Notes under the pieces: generated by a model
What the model was told of the DNA's origin: nothing
Database searches by the model: none
The model's input: only the letters and a program-made list of their open reading frames with translations
In this document: one piece after another, positions 18,642 through 26,230 of the stretch
How the letters are laid out: every line of letters starts with the position of its first letter
Numbering within the stretch: the first letter of the stretch is position 1
Made by a program: the position numbers and the translations under genes
DNA from: Fulvivirga ligni
Lineage (GTDB): Bacteria > Bacteroidota > Bacteroidia > Cytophagales > Cyclobacteriaceae
Direction: 5' to 3'
DNA length: 64,000 nucleotides
Assembly (NCBI RefSeq): GCF_021389935.1
Contig: NZ_CP089979.1
Span: 2,151,001 to 2,215,000, forward strand

Positions 18642-18659
18642 ATCCCCCATTTTGGGGTA
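18642..18659. promoter_or_regulatory. Near-palindrome upstream of the first susC-like gene
   Basis: ATCCCCCATTTTGGGGTA lies 140 bp before the SusC start. Its reverse complement differs at a single base from the element at 33781-33798 upstream of the second SusC gene. An operator shared by both uptake operons is a reasonable inference. A terminator role for the preceding gene is less likely, because there is no T-tract. Confidence 0.5.
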
Positions 18660-18798
18660 ATTATCAATGTTGAAACAAAATAATATTTTAAACTTCACCC
18701 AAATTGCAGTAAAATGTTGATGAAATATTTCTCGTAAAGTGATTTTTATATTATGTTTGGAAATACGAATAAATAATTCTTAAACTAAACAAAACAAT

Positions 18799-21771
18799 AT
18801 GAAGAACTTTTTACTAGGAAGTTTCGTGTTGATTCTAATGTTCTCTTTCGGAGAATCCTGGGCTCAACAAAGAACGATATCTGGGAAAGTAACCTCGAGT
18901 GAGGATGGAAGTGCTTTGCCGGGTGTGAATGTGGTTCTAAAAGGAACTACTAATGGTACAGTAACCGATATCGATGGTAACTATTCCTTGTCAGTATCTT
19001 CTTCTGACGGAATATTGACATTCTCTTTTATAGGGCTTAAAACGGAAGAGGTTGAGATCGGTTCTAAGACTGTGGTAGATGTGCAGATGGCAGACGATGT
19101 GCAGCAATTAAGTGAAGTGGTAGTTACTGGATATTCAAAGGAAAGCAAAGCTAAGGTTGCAGGTTCAATTGCCACCGTAGACGCTAGTACTATTGAAAAA
19201 GTTCCATTGGCAACTTTTGATCAAATTCTTCAAGGACAAAGCCCTGGTTTAGTAGTGACTGCCGGATCGGGTCAGCCTGGAACAAATGCGGTAAAGGTTA
19301 GAATTAGAGGTAACGGTTCCATAAATGGAGGTAATGATCCATTATATGTAGTCGACGGAGTGCCAATTGGAAGTGATGACATTGCAACACTAAACCCTAA
19401 TGATTTTGGTTCTGTAAGTATTCTAAAGGATGCTTCTGCTACTGCTATTTATGGTTCTAGAGGGGCCAATGGTGTTATAGTAATAACAACTAAGAGTGGT
19501 AGAACTGATGGGTCTGCAAGAGTAACTTATAGAACTCAGTATGGTACATCGCAATTGGCTAGAGAGAATTTTAAAATGATGAATTCTACTGAAAAAATTG
19601 CCTTTGAGCAATTTGTTCAAAGAGGACCTACTGCTGGTCTAGATCCTAACGATCCGGATGATGCAGCTGAACTGGATAGATTAAGAGCAATTAATACCAA
19701 TTGGAGGGATGCCTTTTTAAGAGATGGTAAAACTAAAAATCATGAGATTTCCATTTCAGGAGGTAACCAGAACATTAAATATTTCACATCAGGTAGTTAT
19801 TTTGATCAGGAGGGTACAGCATTATCATCAGATTTTGAAAGATATACATTAAGATTTAATGTTTACGCTAACGCTACTGATAAATTAAGGTTTGGACTTA
19901 ATTCAAGTTTGGGTTATTCACTTTCTAACTTTGCTCCTGGTCAGGGTGTGAATCTAGCAAACCCATTTGCTGCAGCTTATTTAGCTAATCCATACGAGCA
20001 GCCATATGATCCTGAAACTGGAGAATTAGTTACAGGTAATGGACGTACAGGATCTAACTCTCTTGAGCGACTTTTGAAGAATACAGATAAGCAAAATGAA
20101 ACAAAAGTTGTAATGTCAGCTTTCGCAGAATATGAGTTTATTCCTGATTTAACACTCAGATCAACTTTTGGTATTGATTATACTCAAGAAGATGATGAGT
20201 TTTTTGTTCCACCAAATACTTTTGGAGGGAGAAATGTGGCAAATGGAAACCAAGGTCAGTATAGTAAGAATTTCTACCGAGACTTCCAGTACGTATGGAC
20301 CAACTTATTGTCGTACTCATTTAATATAAATGCAGACCATGATTTTGGGGTAAGTCTTGGTATGGAGGCTATTGATAACTACGATGAAGGCTTCGGGTTT
20401 TCTGGCTTTGGAATCAACTCAAAATTACCAAATAGTAATAGTGGTATAACTCCAGGTTCGGCAGAAGGTTTCATTCCTACCCTAGGAGGTTATAAGACTT
20501 CTAGTTCATTGCTTTCATATTTTGGAATCTTGAATTATACATTTAATCAGAAATATAATTTGAAGTTAAGTCTTAGAAGAGATGGATCTTCAAGATTTGG
20601 TGATGAAAACCAATTTGCTACACTTTGGTCAGTAGGTGGATCTTGGAATGCTTCAAGTGAACCATTCTTAAAAGATATAGATTTTATTAATAACCTTAAA
20701 TTAAGAGCAAGTTACGGTCAAGTAGGAAATCAGGTTGGTATTGGTAATTTCCAATCAATTGGTACTTTCGGTTCTGTTAGCTATGGTGCTGAATCAGGCT
20801 TAGCTCCAACGAGTATTGGTAACCCTAATTTGAAATGGGAAATTCAAAAACAGGCAAACGTTGGTATTGACTTTGGACTATGGCAAGATAGGATTTCTGG
20901 TTCATTAGATTTTTATAACTCCATTACAGATGATCTATTTATTGATACACAGTTATCAAGAACAACTGGCTTCTCTGTAATACAGACCAATGCGGGTCAG
21001 GTAAGAAACAGAGGTATTGAATTCTCGCTTTCTGCAGAAGTACTAAGAATAGGTGATTTTAGCTGGACAATTGGTGGTAACATTGCACACAATGATAACG
21101 AAATTCTGGACTTAGGTCAGGTTTCTGAATTTGAATCAGGTACAAGTATTATTAGAGAAGGATTGCCTATCGGATCACATTATGTGGTGGAGTGGGCTGG
21201 AGTTAATCCTGCCAACGGTCAGCCTTTATATAGAGATAAAGAGGGTAATTTGACATCAGTATTTGATGCAAGTAATGCTGTAGCAAAATTTGGAACATCA
21301 GAGCCACCGACTACTGGAGGTATTAATACAAAGCTTGTTTGGAAAGGATTTACCTTGACAGGTTTGATGTCTTTTGCTCATGGTTATTCTAGATTTAATA
21401 ACCAAACATTCTTCCAAGAGAACCCGAACTTTGCTCAATATAATCTTTCTACTATAATGAATACAATGTGGAAAGAGCCGGGAGATGTGACTGAGGTTCA
21501 AAGTTATGCATATGGAAGACAATTTTCTTCTAAAGATATAGAAGATGCTTCTTTTATGAGGTTAAGAAATGTAATGCTTAGCTACAATTTACCTAGTACG
21601 CTATTAAGTAAAACCAAAATTATAAGAAGTGTCAGAGTGTTTGTTCAAGGGCAAAATTTAGCAACATGGACAAAGTGGACTGGTTTCGATCCAGAGGATG
21701 ATAATAACATTGGTCAGTATGAATATCCTGTTCCAAAAATTTACACTATGGGTCTAGACGTAACATTTTAA
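18799..21771 (+). CDS. SusC/RagA-family TonB-linked outer-membrane transporter
   Basis: 990-residue TonB-dependent transporter. It has a signal peptide (1-22, ending ESWAQ), a carboxypeptidase-regulatory-like domain (about 24-110, beginning RTISGKVTSSEDG), a plug domain (about 115-230) with the SusC signature YGSRGANGVIVITTK, then a 22-strand barrel to the C-terminal aromatic residue. It partners with the SusD-like lipoprotein 11 bp downstream to import oligomers across the outer membrane. No glycoside hydrolase, SusE or sigma/anti-sigma gene is adjacent, so the substrate may not be a polysaccharide. Confidence 0.96.
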   Translation: MKNFLLGSFVLILMFSFGESWAQQRTISGKVTSSEDGSALPGVNVVLKGTTNGTVTDIDGNYSLSVSSSDGILTFSFIGLKTEEVEIGSKTVVDVQMADDVQQLSEVVVTGYSKESKAKVAGSIATVDASTIEKVPLATFDQILQGQSPGLVVTAGSGQPGTNAVKVRIRGNGSINGGNDPLYVVDGVPIGSDDIATLNPNDFGSVSILKDASATAIYGSRGANGVIVITTKSGRTDGSARVTYRTQYGTSQLARENFKMMNSTEKIAFEQFVQRGPTAGLDPNDPDDAAELDRLRAINTNWRDAFLRDGKTKNHEISISGGNQNIKYFTSGSYFDQEGTALSSDFERYTLRFNVYANATDKLRFGLNSSLGYSLSNFAPGQGVNLANPFAAAYLANPYEQPYDPETGELVTGNGRTGSNSLERLLKNTDKQNETKVVMSAFAEYEFIPDLTLRSTFGIDYTQEDDEFFVPPNTFGGRNVANGNQGQYSKNFYRDFQYVWTNLLSYSFNINADHDFGVSLGMEAIDNYDEGFGFSGFGINSKLPNSNSGITPGSAEGFIPTLGGYKTSSSLLSYFGILNYTFNQKYNLKLSLRRDGSSRFGDENQFATLWSVGGSWNASSEPFLKDIDFINNLKLRASYGQVGNQVGIGNFQSIGTFGSVSYGAESGLAPTSIGNPNLKWEIQKQANVGIDFGLWQDRISGSLDFYNSITDDLFIDTQLSRTTGFSVIQTNAGQVRNRGIEFSLSAEVLRIGDFSWTIGGNIAHNDNEILDLGQVSEFESGTSIIREGLPIGSHYVVEWAGVNPANGQPLYRDKEGNLTSVFDASNAVAKFGTSEPPTTGGINTKLVWKGFTLTGLMSFAHGYSRFNNQTFFQENPNFAQYNLSTIMNTMWKEPGDVTEVQSYAYGRQFSSKDIEDASFMRLRNVMLSYNLPSTLLSKTKIIRSVRVFVQGQNLATWTKWTGFDPEDDNNIGQYEYPVPKIYTMGLDVTF

Positions 21772-21782
21772 TTAGATAGGAG

Positions 21783-23177
21783 ATGAAAAAAATATATAAA
21801 ATACCTTTCTTAATATTGATTATAAGCTTTGTCGGATGTCAAGACATTCTTGATAAAGAGCCTATTGATATTATTGACTCTAATAAGGCATTTCAAAGTG
21901 CTGAAGATATTGATGCTGGGGTTATAGGTGTATATGCTGCTATGACGGCTACAACCTATATAGATATATCCTCAAGAATGAGTGATGACGTACGTCTAAG
22001 TCCTGAGAATAGAGGGCAAGGGGTGCAGATTCATGATTGGTCATTTGCTGCCAATGAGGGATCAACTACGAGCGCCTGGAATAATTGCTATCAGGTGGTA
22101 TCGCGTATTAATAGAGTATTAGATGCTATTGAGCGGTTAACAGCGGAAGGTGTAGTAACTGAAGCAGATGTTGCTCAAAGTAAGGCTGAGTTATTGGCTA
22201 TTCGCGCATTAAGCCATTTTGATTTATGGAGAATATTTTCGACTAAATATAATCCTTCAGCTCTGGCAATTCCATATATGGCCTTGCCAGAAGGGCTTCA
22301 GGTAGATATAAAACCTGAAAGAGAAACTACCGAAAGTGTGTTTACCAAGATTAAAGCGGATTTAGCTGAGGCGCAAAATTTAATGCCTGATGGTTTTGAT
22401 AGCCCAACAAGAATCACTGATTTAGCTATCAGTGCATTAAGAGCTAGAGTTGCGCTTTACTCTGAGGACTGGGATGATGCGATAACTTTTTCTACTCAGG
22501 TAATAGATAACATGGAGTTGGCAGGTGCTGATGACCTTAAAAATGTATTTTCTGATGTGTCTAATGAAGGGATTGTTTTTGAATTACTTCGTGTAAGTGG
22601 TGATGAAAGAGTTGGTACATTATTTACTGATACTAATGGAGATATATTCTTTAATCCATCAAATGAAATCATTTCTGTTTATGATTCAGTTAATGATGCA
22701 AGATTCGATGCTTACATCGAAGATGATCGTACTGAAGCTGATAGAGATCAGGTGATCAAATATCCAGGAAAAGTAGGTTTGGATAAACTTAATGATATTA
22801 AAATCTTTAGAGTAGCTGAGCAATTCTTAATTAGAGCTGAGGCATATGCTAATAATAATCAAACTTCTTTAGGTAATGCTGATTTAAATACATTAAGAGC
22901 TAATAGAATATCTGGTTGGGTTAATCAGTCTTATAGCCAATCTGATCTGTTGGATGAAATTATGTTAGAAAGACGTAGGGAGCTGGCATTTGAAGGTCAT
23001 AGATTCTTTGACCTTAAAAGGCGTGGTTTGGCTATCGATAGAGAGGGTGATGACTGTTTTAGAGTGCCTAATGCATGTACTTTAGAAGCTAGTAGCTTCA
23101 GGTTTGCTTTGCCAATACCTCAGTCAGAGATATTCGCAAGTGATATGGAGCAAAACCCAGGTTATTCAAATAATTAA
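21783..23177 (+). CDS. SusD/RagB-family surface nutrient-binding lipoprotein
   Basis: 464 residues with a lipoprotein signal peptide (lipobox FVGC, Cys19) followed by DILDKEPIDI, the usual SusD start. TPR-like helices and the RagB/SusD C-terminal signature (LDEIMLERRRELAFEGHRFFDLKR region and final NPGYSNN) are present. It forms the lid of the SusC pore encoded 11 bp upstream and is followed after 3 bp by another lipoprotein gene. Mature length is slightly short but within family range. Confidence 0.95.
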   Translation: MKKIYKIPFLILIISFVGCQDILDKEPIDIIDSNKAFQSAEDIDAGVIGVYAAMTATTYIDISSRMSDDVRLSPENRGQGVQIHDWSFAANEGSTTSAWNNCYQVVSRINRVLDAIERLTAEGVVTEADVAQSKAELLAIRALSHFDLWRIFSTKYNPSALAIPYMALPEGLQVDIKPERETTESVFTKIKADLAEAQNLMPDGFDSPTRITDLAISALRARVALYSEDWDDAITFSTQVIDNMELAGADDLKNVFSDVSNEGIVFELLRVSGDERVGTLFTDTNGDIFFNPSNEIISVYDSVNDARFDAYIEDDRTEADRDQVIKYPGKVGLDKLNDIKIFRVAEQFLIRAEAYANNNQTSLGNADLNTLRANRISGWVNQSYSQSDLLDEIMLERRRELAFEGHRFFDLKRRGLAIDREGDDCFRVPNACTLEASSFRFALPIPQSEIFASDMEQNPGYSNN

Positions 23178-23180
23178 AAT

Positions 23181-23987
23181 ATGATTATGAAAAAAATATT
23201 AAATCTGATACTAGCATTTGGCTTTGGACTCATGCTTGTGGCGTGTGATGAAGAAGAACCAGCCCTTTTGGAGGAAAGTATAATAGTATTTCAGTCATCT
23301 TCTGTTTCAATCCAGGAAAGTGGAACTACATATAGCATTAAAATTCTAGGTTCTGAGATTGGAAATTCTTCAACAGTAACAATTGAAGGTACTGCAGTTG
23401 AAGGTGAGGATTATACAACTACATTTACTAATCCTGCGACAGTTGGAGATGACTATGCCTTTTACATAGATATTACGCCTATTGATAATGCGATATCTGA
23501 TGGGAATAAAACTTTAACTTTCACCTTGAACGAAGGTGGATACTCAGATAATACTGATGAAGGTAAAGTTTTTACATTAACAATTATAGATGACGATTGT
23601 CCTTATGTATCTACTAATTTTGAGGGGGCAGCTGCAACAGATGATCTCATTGGGGGTGAATCTAATGGCACCTACGATACATCTGTTGAATTAGTAAGTG
23701 ATGAAAATGGTGTAGCATTGTTTAATGTTCCTGATTACGTTGCTAGCTTTTTAGATGTAGGATATCCATATGAATTCTCTATCGACTCATCAGATCCATC
23801 TAATATTAAAGTAAATGTGGAGACTCAAGAATTTTCTGCATATGGTTTTGATTGGGTAATTACGGAAATCGCAGGTGGAGAAGTTAGTACTTGTGGAAAT
23901 ACAGTAACAGTAGCTACAAATTTAAGGTCTACTGATAATAGTTACAACATTGATTGGAATGTGGTTTACACCATTTCGGCTGAATAA
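23181..23987 (+). CDS. Surface lipoprotein with Calx-beta-like domain, third gene of sus locus
   Basis: 268 residues. The signal peptide ends in lipobox LVAC and the mature protein begins CDEEEP, an acidic stretch of the kind that directs surface export in Bacteroidota. Residues about 33-130 look like a Calx-beta/immunoglobulin-like module (SVSIQESGTTYSI and VEGEDYTTTFTNP). The rest is beta-rich without recognised family. Starts at codon 1 (ATG 23181) or codon 3 (ATG 23187) are both possible. The position after susC/susD implies a substrate-binding accessory role like SusE/F. Confidence 0.85.
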   Translation: MIMKKILNLILAFGFGLMLVACDEEEPALLEESIIVFQSSSVSIQESGTTYSIKILGSEIGNSSTVTIEGTAVEGEDYTTTFTNPATVGDDYAFYIDITPIDNAISDGNKTLTFTLNEGGYSDNTDEGKVFTLTIIDDDCPYVSTNFEGAAATDDLIGGESNGTYDTSVELVSDENGVALFNVPDYVASFLDVGYPYEFSIDSSDPSNIKVNVETQEFSAYGFDWVITEIAGGEVSTCGNTVTVATNLRSTDNSYNIDWNVVYTISAE

Positions 23988-24000
23988 TCATAGCTTGTAG

Positions 24001-24003
24001 ATG
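24001..24003. repeat. Target-site duplication ATG (left copy)
   Basis: ATG directly flanks the left end of the element and is repeated at 25332-25334. Three bp is a typical IS3-family duplication, although a match this short has modest weight alone. Confidence 0.65.
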
Positions 24004-24028
24004 TGACTAGTCCTAAAATAGATTGACA
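24004..24028. repeat. IS terminal inverted repeat (orfB side)
   Basis: 25 bp that match 19 of 25 positions of the reverse complement of 25307-25331; both share GTCCT, AAATA and TTGACA blocks. Confidence 0.88.
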
Positions 24029-24044
24029 CTATTTTAATTAAAAA

Positions 24045-24863
24045 TTAATTAAGAACCACAGGATATTCTTCTGTGGTTTTTTCATGTATTTGATTTGGGG
24101 TTTTCATATTTAAACTCAAATGAGGTCTTATGTTATTGTAGGTGTTAATAGATTCACTTAAATAGCGTTCTAATTCTTCCACAGTTTTACATTGATGGAT
24201 CAAGAATTCTCCCTTAAGAATTCCGTTTACACGCTCTGCTAATGCATTCTGATAACAGTCATATCCTTCAGTCATAGAAGGAGTAACTCGGTTATTTTTT
24301 AGTTCTCTTTGATATATTTCAGAACAATATTGTAAACCTCTATCGGAATGATGAATAAGGTCTTTGGTTGTTTTTCTACTTTTAAAAGCTTTTTTTAATG
24401 CTTTCACGACACTTTCTGCATTCATATCATTGCTTAAATGGTGGCCTACAATTTTTCTTGAGTACGCGTCTGTTACCAATGAGAGGTAATGTGTCCCCTG
24501 ATCTGTTTTTATATAGGTGATGTCACTTACAAATACCTCTTCTGGTCTACTCAGCTTTCTGTTTTGATACAGGTTAGGATGCTTGCGAAGCCAATGTTTT
24601 GAGTGAGTCGTTTTTGTGTAATTTTTCTTTGGTTTAACCAACATCCTTTCTCTTCTTAAGTAATCAAACAGTCCATCTCGACCTATTTTTACTCCATTTT
24701 CAACAAAGTCAGCTTTGAGTAAAGCATATAGTTTGCGTGTCCCTAAGCGAGGCATTAACCTTCTTTTGTTCTCAACTAGTTGTTTTACAAGTAGAAGATC
24801 AGACTCTCTTTCAAGCCATGCTTTTTCGTGCTGGTAAATAGTTTGACGGCTTATCCCGAACAA
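24045..24863 (-). CDS. IS3-family transposase OrfB (DDE integrase domain)
   Basis: 272 residues from a TTG at 24863, but the open frame continues upstream past the orfA stop to the slippery site at 24929-24935. The natural product is therefore an OrfAB fusion rather than a separate protein. The catalytic triad is complete: Asp114 (FVSDITYI), Asp174 (HHSDRG) and Glu210 (NALAERVNG), with 35 residues between the second Asp and the Glu. The N-terminal HTH_21-type region (LGTRKLYALL) is present. No internal stop or truncation is visible. Confidence 0.93.
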   Translation of the reverse strand: MFGISRQTIYQHEKAWLERESDLLLVKQLVENKRRLMPRLGTRKLYALLKADFVENGVKIGRDGLFDYLRRERMLVKPKKNYTKTTHSKHWLRKHPNLYQNRKLSRPEEVFVSDITYIKTDQGTHYLSLVTDAYSRKIVGHHLSNDMNAESVVKALKKAFKSRKTTKDLIHHSDRGLQYCSEIYQRELKNNRVTPSMTEGYDCYQNALAERVNGILKGEFLIHQCKTVEELERYLSESINTYNNIRPHLSLNMKTPNQIHEKTTEEYPVVLN

Positions 24864-24883
24864 GCGGCAAGCATGAGCTAAAC

Positions 24884-25291
24884 TTAGCTTTCTTTCTTGC
24901 TGGAGTTCTCTTGCTGTCCGGGCAAGTGCTTTTTTCTGATCGCTGTTCCAAACTCTTTGTCTGATATGTCGATCATTCTATTTAAAACTAGGTTTCTTGC
25001 TTTTTCATCTGCAAGTTCTTTTTCCAAACGCTTGATTTTTTGTGCAGGAGTTTCTTCTGAATTTGGCATCTTTTTAAAATGGATATAGGGTTGACTCCAA
25101 TCTAATCGTCCATGCTTTCTTAACCAAGTTAAAACCGTACTTCTTCCTTGAATACCATAACGCCTTTGTGCTTGCTTATAGGTCAGATCGCCCTTTTCTA
25201 CTAAATCTACTACTGATAATTTAAAGCCTAAGGTATAATCCCGTTGGGTACGCTTTTTGGCTTTTTCTGAATTCTTTTTGTCCTGTTTCAT
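24884..25291 (-). CDS. IS3-family transposase OrfA (helix-turn-helix)
   Basis: 135 residues. Residues about 15-60 form the terminal-repeat-binding HTH (DYTLGFKLSVVDLVEKG, then YKQAQRRYGIQGRSTVLTWLRKHG). Residues about 84-105 form the leucine-zipper-like coiled coil (KIKRLEKELADEKARNLVLN) used for multimerisation. The last 20 codons overlap the OrfB frame, and the AAAAAAG heptamer within the overlap allows -1 frameshifting into OrfB. Confidence 0.93.
   Translation of the reverse strand: MKQDKKNSEKAKKRTQRDYTLGFKLSVVDLVEKGDLTYKQAQRRYGIQGRSTVLTWLRKHGRLDWSQPYIHFKKMPNSEETPAQKIKRLEKELADEKARNLVLNRMIDISDKEFGTAIRKKHLPGQQENSSKKES
24929..24935 (-). other. Programmed -1 ribosomal frameshift site (A6G)
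   Basis: In the OrfA frame the ribosome reads AGA AAA AAG CAC. Slipping back one base after A-AAA-AAG continues as GCA CTT GCC in the OrfB frame, which stays open through the whole DDE domain. This is the standard IS3-family arrangement. Confidence 0.85.
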
Positions 25292-25306
25292 TATAAGTCT
25301 GGTTTA

Positions 25307-25331
25307 TGTCAACTTATTTCAGGACGGGACA
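25307..25331. repeat. IS terminal inverted repeat (orfA side)
   Basis: Partner of 24004-24028, located 15 bp upstream of the orfA start codon and ending GGGACA, followed by the duplicated ATG. Confidence 0.88.
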
Positions 25332-25334
25332 ATG
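25332..25334. repeat. Target-site duplication ATG (right copy)
   Basis: Matches the ATG at 24001-24003 on the far side of the element. Confidence 0.65.
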
Positions 25335-25340
25335 AAATAA

Positions 25341-25371
25341 AAAAAGCCATCTCGAAAGAGATGGCTTTTTT
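25341..25371. terminator. Bidirectional terminator shared by the tRNA-like gene and the sus locus
   Basis: The stem AAAAAGCCATCTC / GAGATGGCTTTTT with a GAAA loop and T-tracts on both strands sits 4 nt from the 3' end of the tRNA-like RNA. On the plus strand it would have ended the sus operon before the IS separated them. Confidence 0.88.
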
Positions 25372-25374
25372 TTG

Positions 25375-25504
25375 CTGTAGGGGAAGGATTCGAACCTCCA
25401 CGGAGCAGTTAGTTCCTATTGCTATTGGATGCTTTAAGGAATTTATCCTGTTATCTCCACCCTCGAGACCGGAGGGCATGTCTGCCAGTTTCAACACCCT
25501 ACAG
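25375..25504 (-). ncRNA. tRNA-like RNA with Leu-type body and 60-nt variable region
   Basis: The ends pair as a 7-bp acceptor TGTAGGG / CCCTACA, extendable to 8 bp with C/G. The T arm is canonical (GGAGG, TTCGAAT, CCTTC), and the D loop carries the GG pair (AAACTGGCAGA) typical of class II tRNA-Leu. The anticodon stem CCCTC / GAGGG is perfect, but its loop CGGTCTC has G at position 33 instead of U, with GTC in the anticodon place. The region between anticodon and T stems is 60 nt (25400-25459), with nested stems GGAG/CTCC and TTCCT/AGGAA; normal class II tRNAs have about 10-24 nt there. The D stem has a T-T mismatch. A promoter box upstream and terminator downstream indicate a real transcription unit. 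CCA is not encoded. It may be a non-translational tRNA-like RNA or a decayed tRNA-Leu. Confidence 0.6.
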
Positions 25505-25522
25505 TGTTATGTTTTGACAAGC

Positions 25523-25530
25523 CAAAGGTA
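25523..25530 (-). promoter_or_regulatory. Candidate -7 box (TACCTTTG) for the tRNA-like gene
   Basis: On the minus strand TACCTTTG lies 19 bp before the predicted RNA 5' end, leaving room for a start site and short 5' trailer. The upstream DNA is very AT-rich. Confidence 0.6.
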
Positions 25531-25639
25531 GTGAAAGCCTCTTTTTTTTAAAATTTTTATAATCAATTGCTTAATTATTTATAATATTTTGAATATTATT
25601 GAGTATTGAATAAAAGCTCTACAATTAATCAATACTTTT

Positions 25640-26116
25640 ATGCCTGCTAATTATGAAATTGATAACGTAGATCTCAAGATTTTAGAGATCCTACTTAAAA
25701 ACGCTAAAAAACCATATACTGAAGTAGCTAAGCAAGTATTTGTGTCTGGTGGTACCGTTCACGTACGCATGAAAAAGCTCGAAGATATGGGGGTGGTTGA
25801 AGGCACTACCTTGAAAATCGACTACACAAAATTAGGTTATGATATCACCGCTTTCATAGGTATTTTCCTTTCTAAAAGTGAGCTATATGATCAGGTGATT
25901 TCAGAACTAAAGCAAATCCCTGAGATTGTGAATGTTCATTATACTACTGGTAACTATAGTATGTTTGCTAAAATTCACTGCAAGGATACCCAGCACCTTA
26001 AAGACGTTCTACACGATAAGATACAACGTGTGGAAGGAATTATCAGAACGGATACTATGATTTCCCTTGAGGAAAGTATCAATAGAAATATTCAATTAGA
26101 GATGAAAAATAATTGA
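25640..26116 (+). CDS. Lrp/AsnC-family transcriptional regulator
   Basis: 158 residues. The N-terminal winged HTH (about 8-60) reads DLKILEILLKNAKKPYTEVA with recognition helix VSGGTVHVRMKKLEDMG. The C-terminal RAM/AsnC ligand-binding domain (about 70-150) contains GYDITAFIGI and VHYTTGNYSMFAKI. It forms dimers/octamers and senses amino acids in characterised family members. It is located 115 bp upstream of sufB on the same strand but has its own spacer, and a promoter box precedes sufB, so it is not clearly part of the suf operon. Confidence 0.93.
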   Translation: MPANYEIDNVDLKILEILLKNAKKPYTEVAKQVFVSGGTVHVRMKKLEDMGVVEGTTLKIDYTKLGYDITAFIGIFLSKSELYDQVISELKQIPEIVNVHYTTGNYSMFAKIHCKDTQHLKDVLHDKIQRVEGIIRTDTMISLEESINRNIQLEMKNN

Positions 26117-26192
26117 ATTTGCCTATCATAGTATAGGTTTTATTGATCTCAAAAAAGCCTTATGCCGGAACCCTAAAGTGTAGATTTTGTTG

Positions 26193-26200
26193 TACCTTTG
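26193..26200 (+). promoter_or_regulatory. Candidate -7 box (TACCTTTG) for the suf operon
   Basis: TACCTTTG lies 31 bp before the sufB start codon, in the short gap after the Lrp-type regulator. It supports sufB as the first gene of its transcript. Confidence 0.6.
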
Positions 26201-26230
26201 CAGAACATTTGACAACAAGTCTACAACGGT

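Larger units (their letters stand above)
24004..25331 (-). mobile_element. Complete IS3-family insertion sequence (1328 bp)
   Basis: Ends are defined by imperfect 25-bp terminal inverted repeats beginning TG and ending CA, flanked by the 3-bp direct repeat ATG (24001-24003 and 25332-25334), consistent with target duplication. Inside are overlapping-frame orfA and orfB on the minus strand with an A6G slippery heptamer. All parts look intact, so the element may still be active. It lies between the first sus locus and the hairpin at 25341, which probably ended that locus before insertion. Confidence 0.92.

Noticed and set aside
25309-25497. 62-residue minus-strand frame across the IS end and the tRNA-like gene
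   Set aside because: It runs through a structured RNA gene and terminator and into the IS; no protein-like features.
25375-25504. Group I intron or tRNA-Sec as explanation for the long tRNA-like gene
   Set aside because: The extra sequence (about 45 nt) is far too short for a group I intron, and the anticodon is not TCA; the D arm is Leu-like, not Sec-like.
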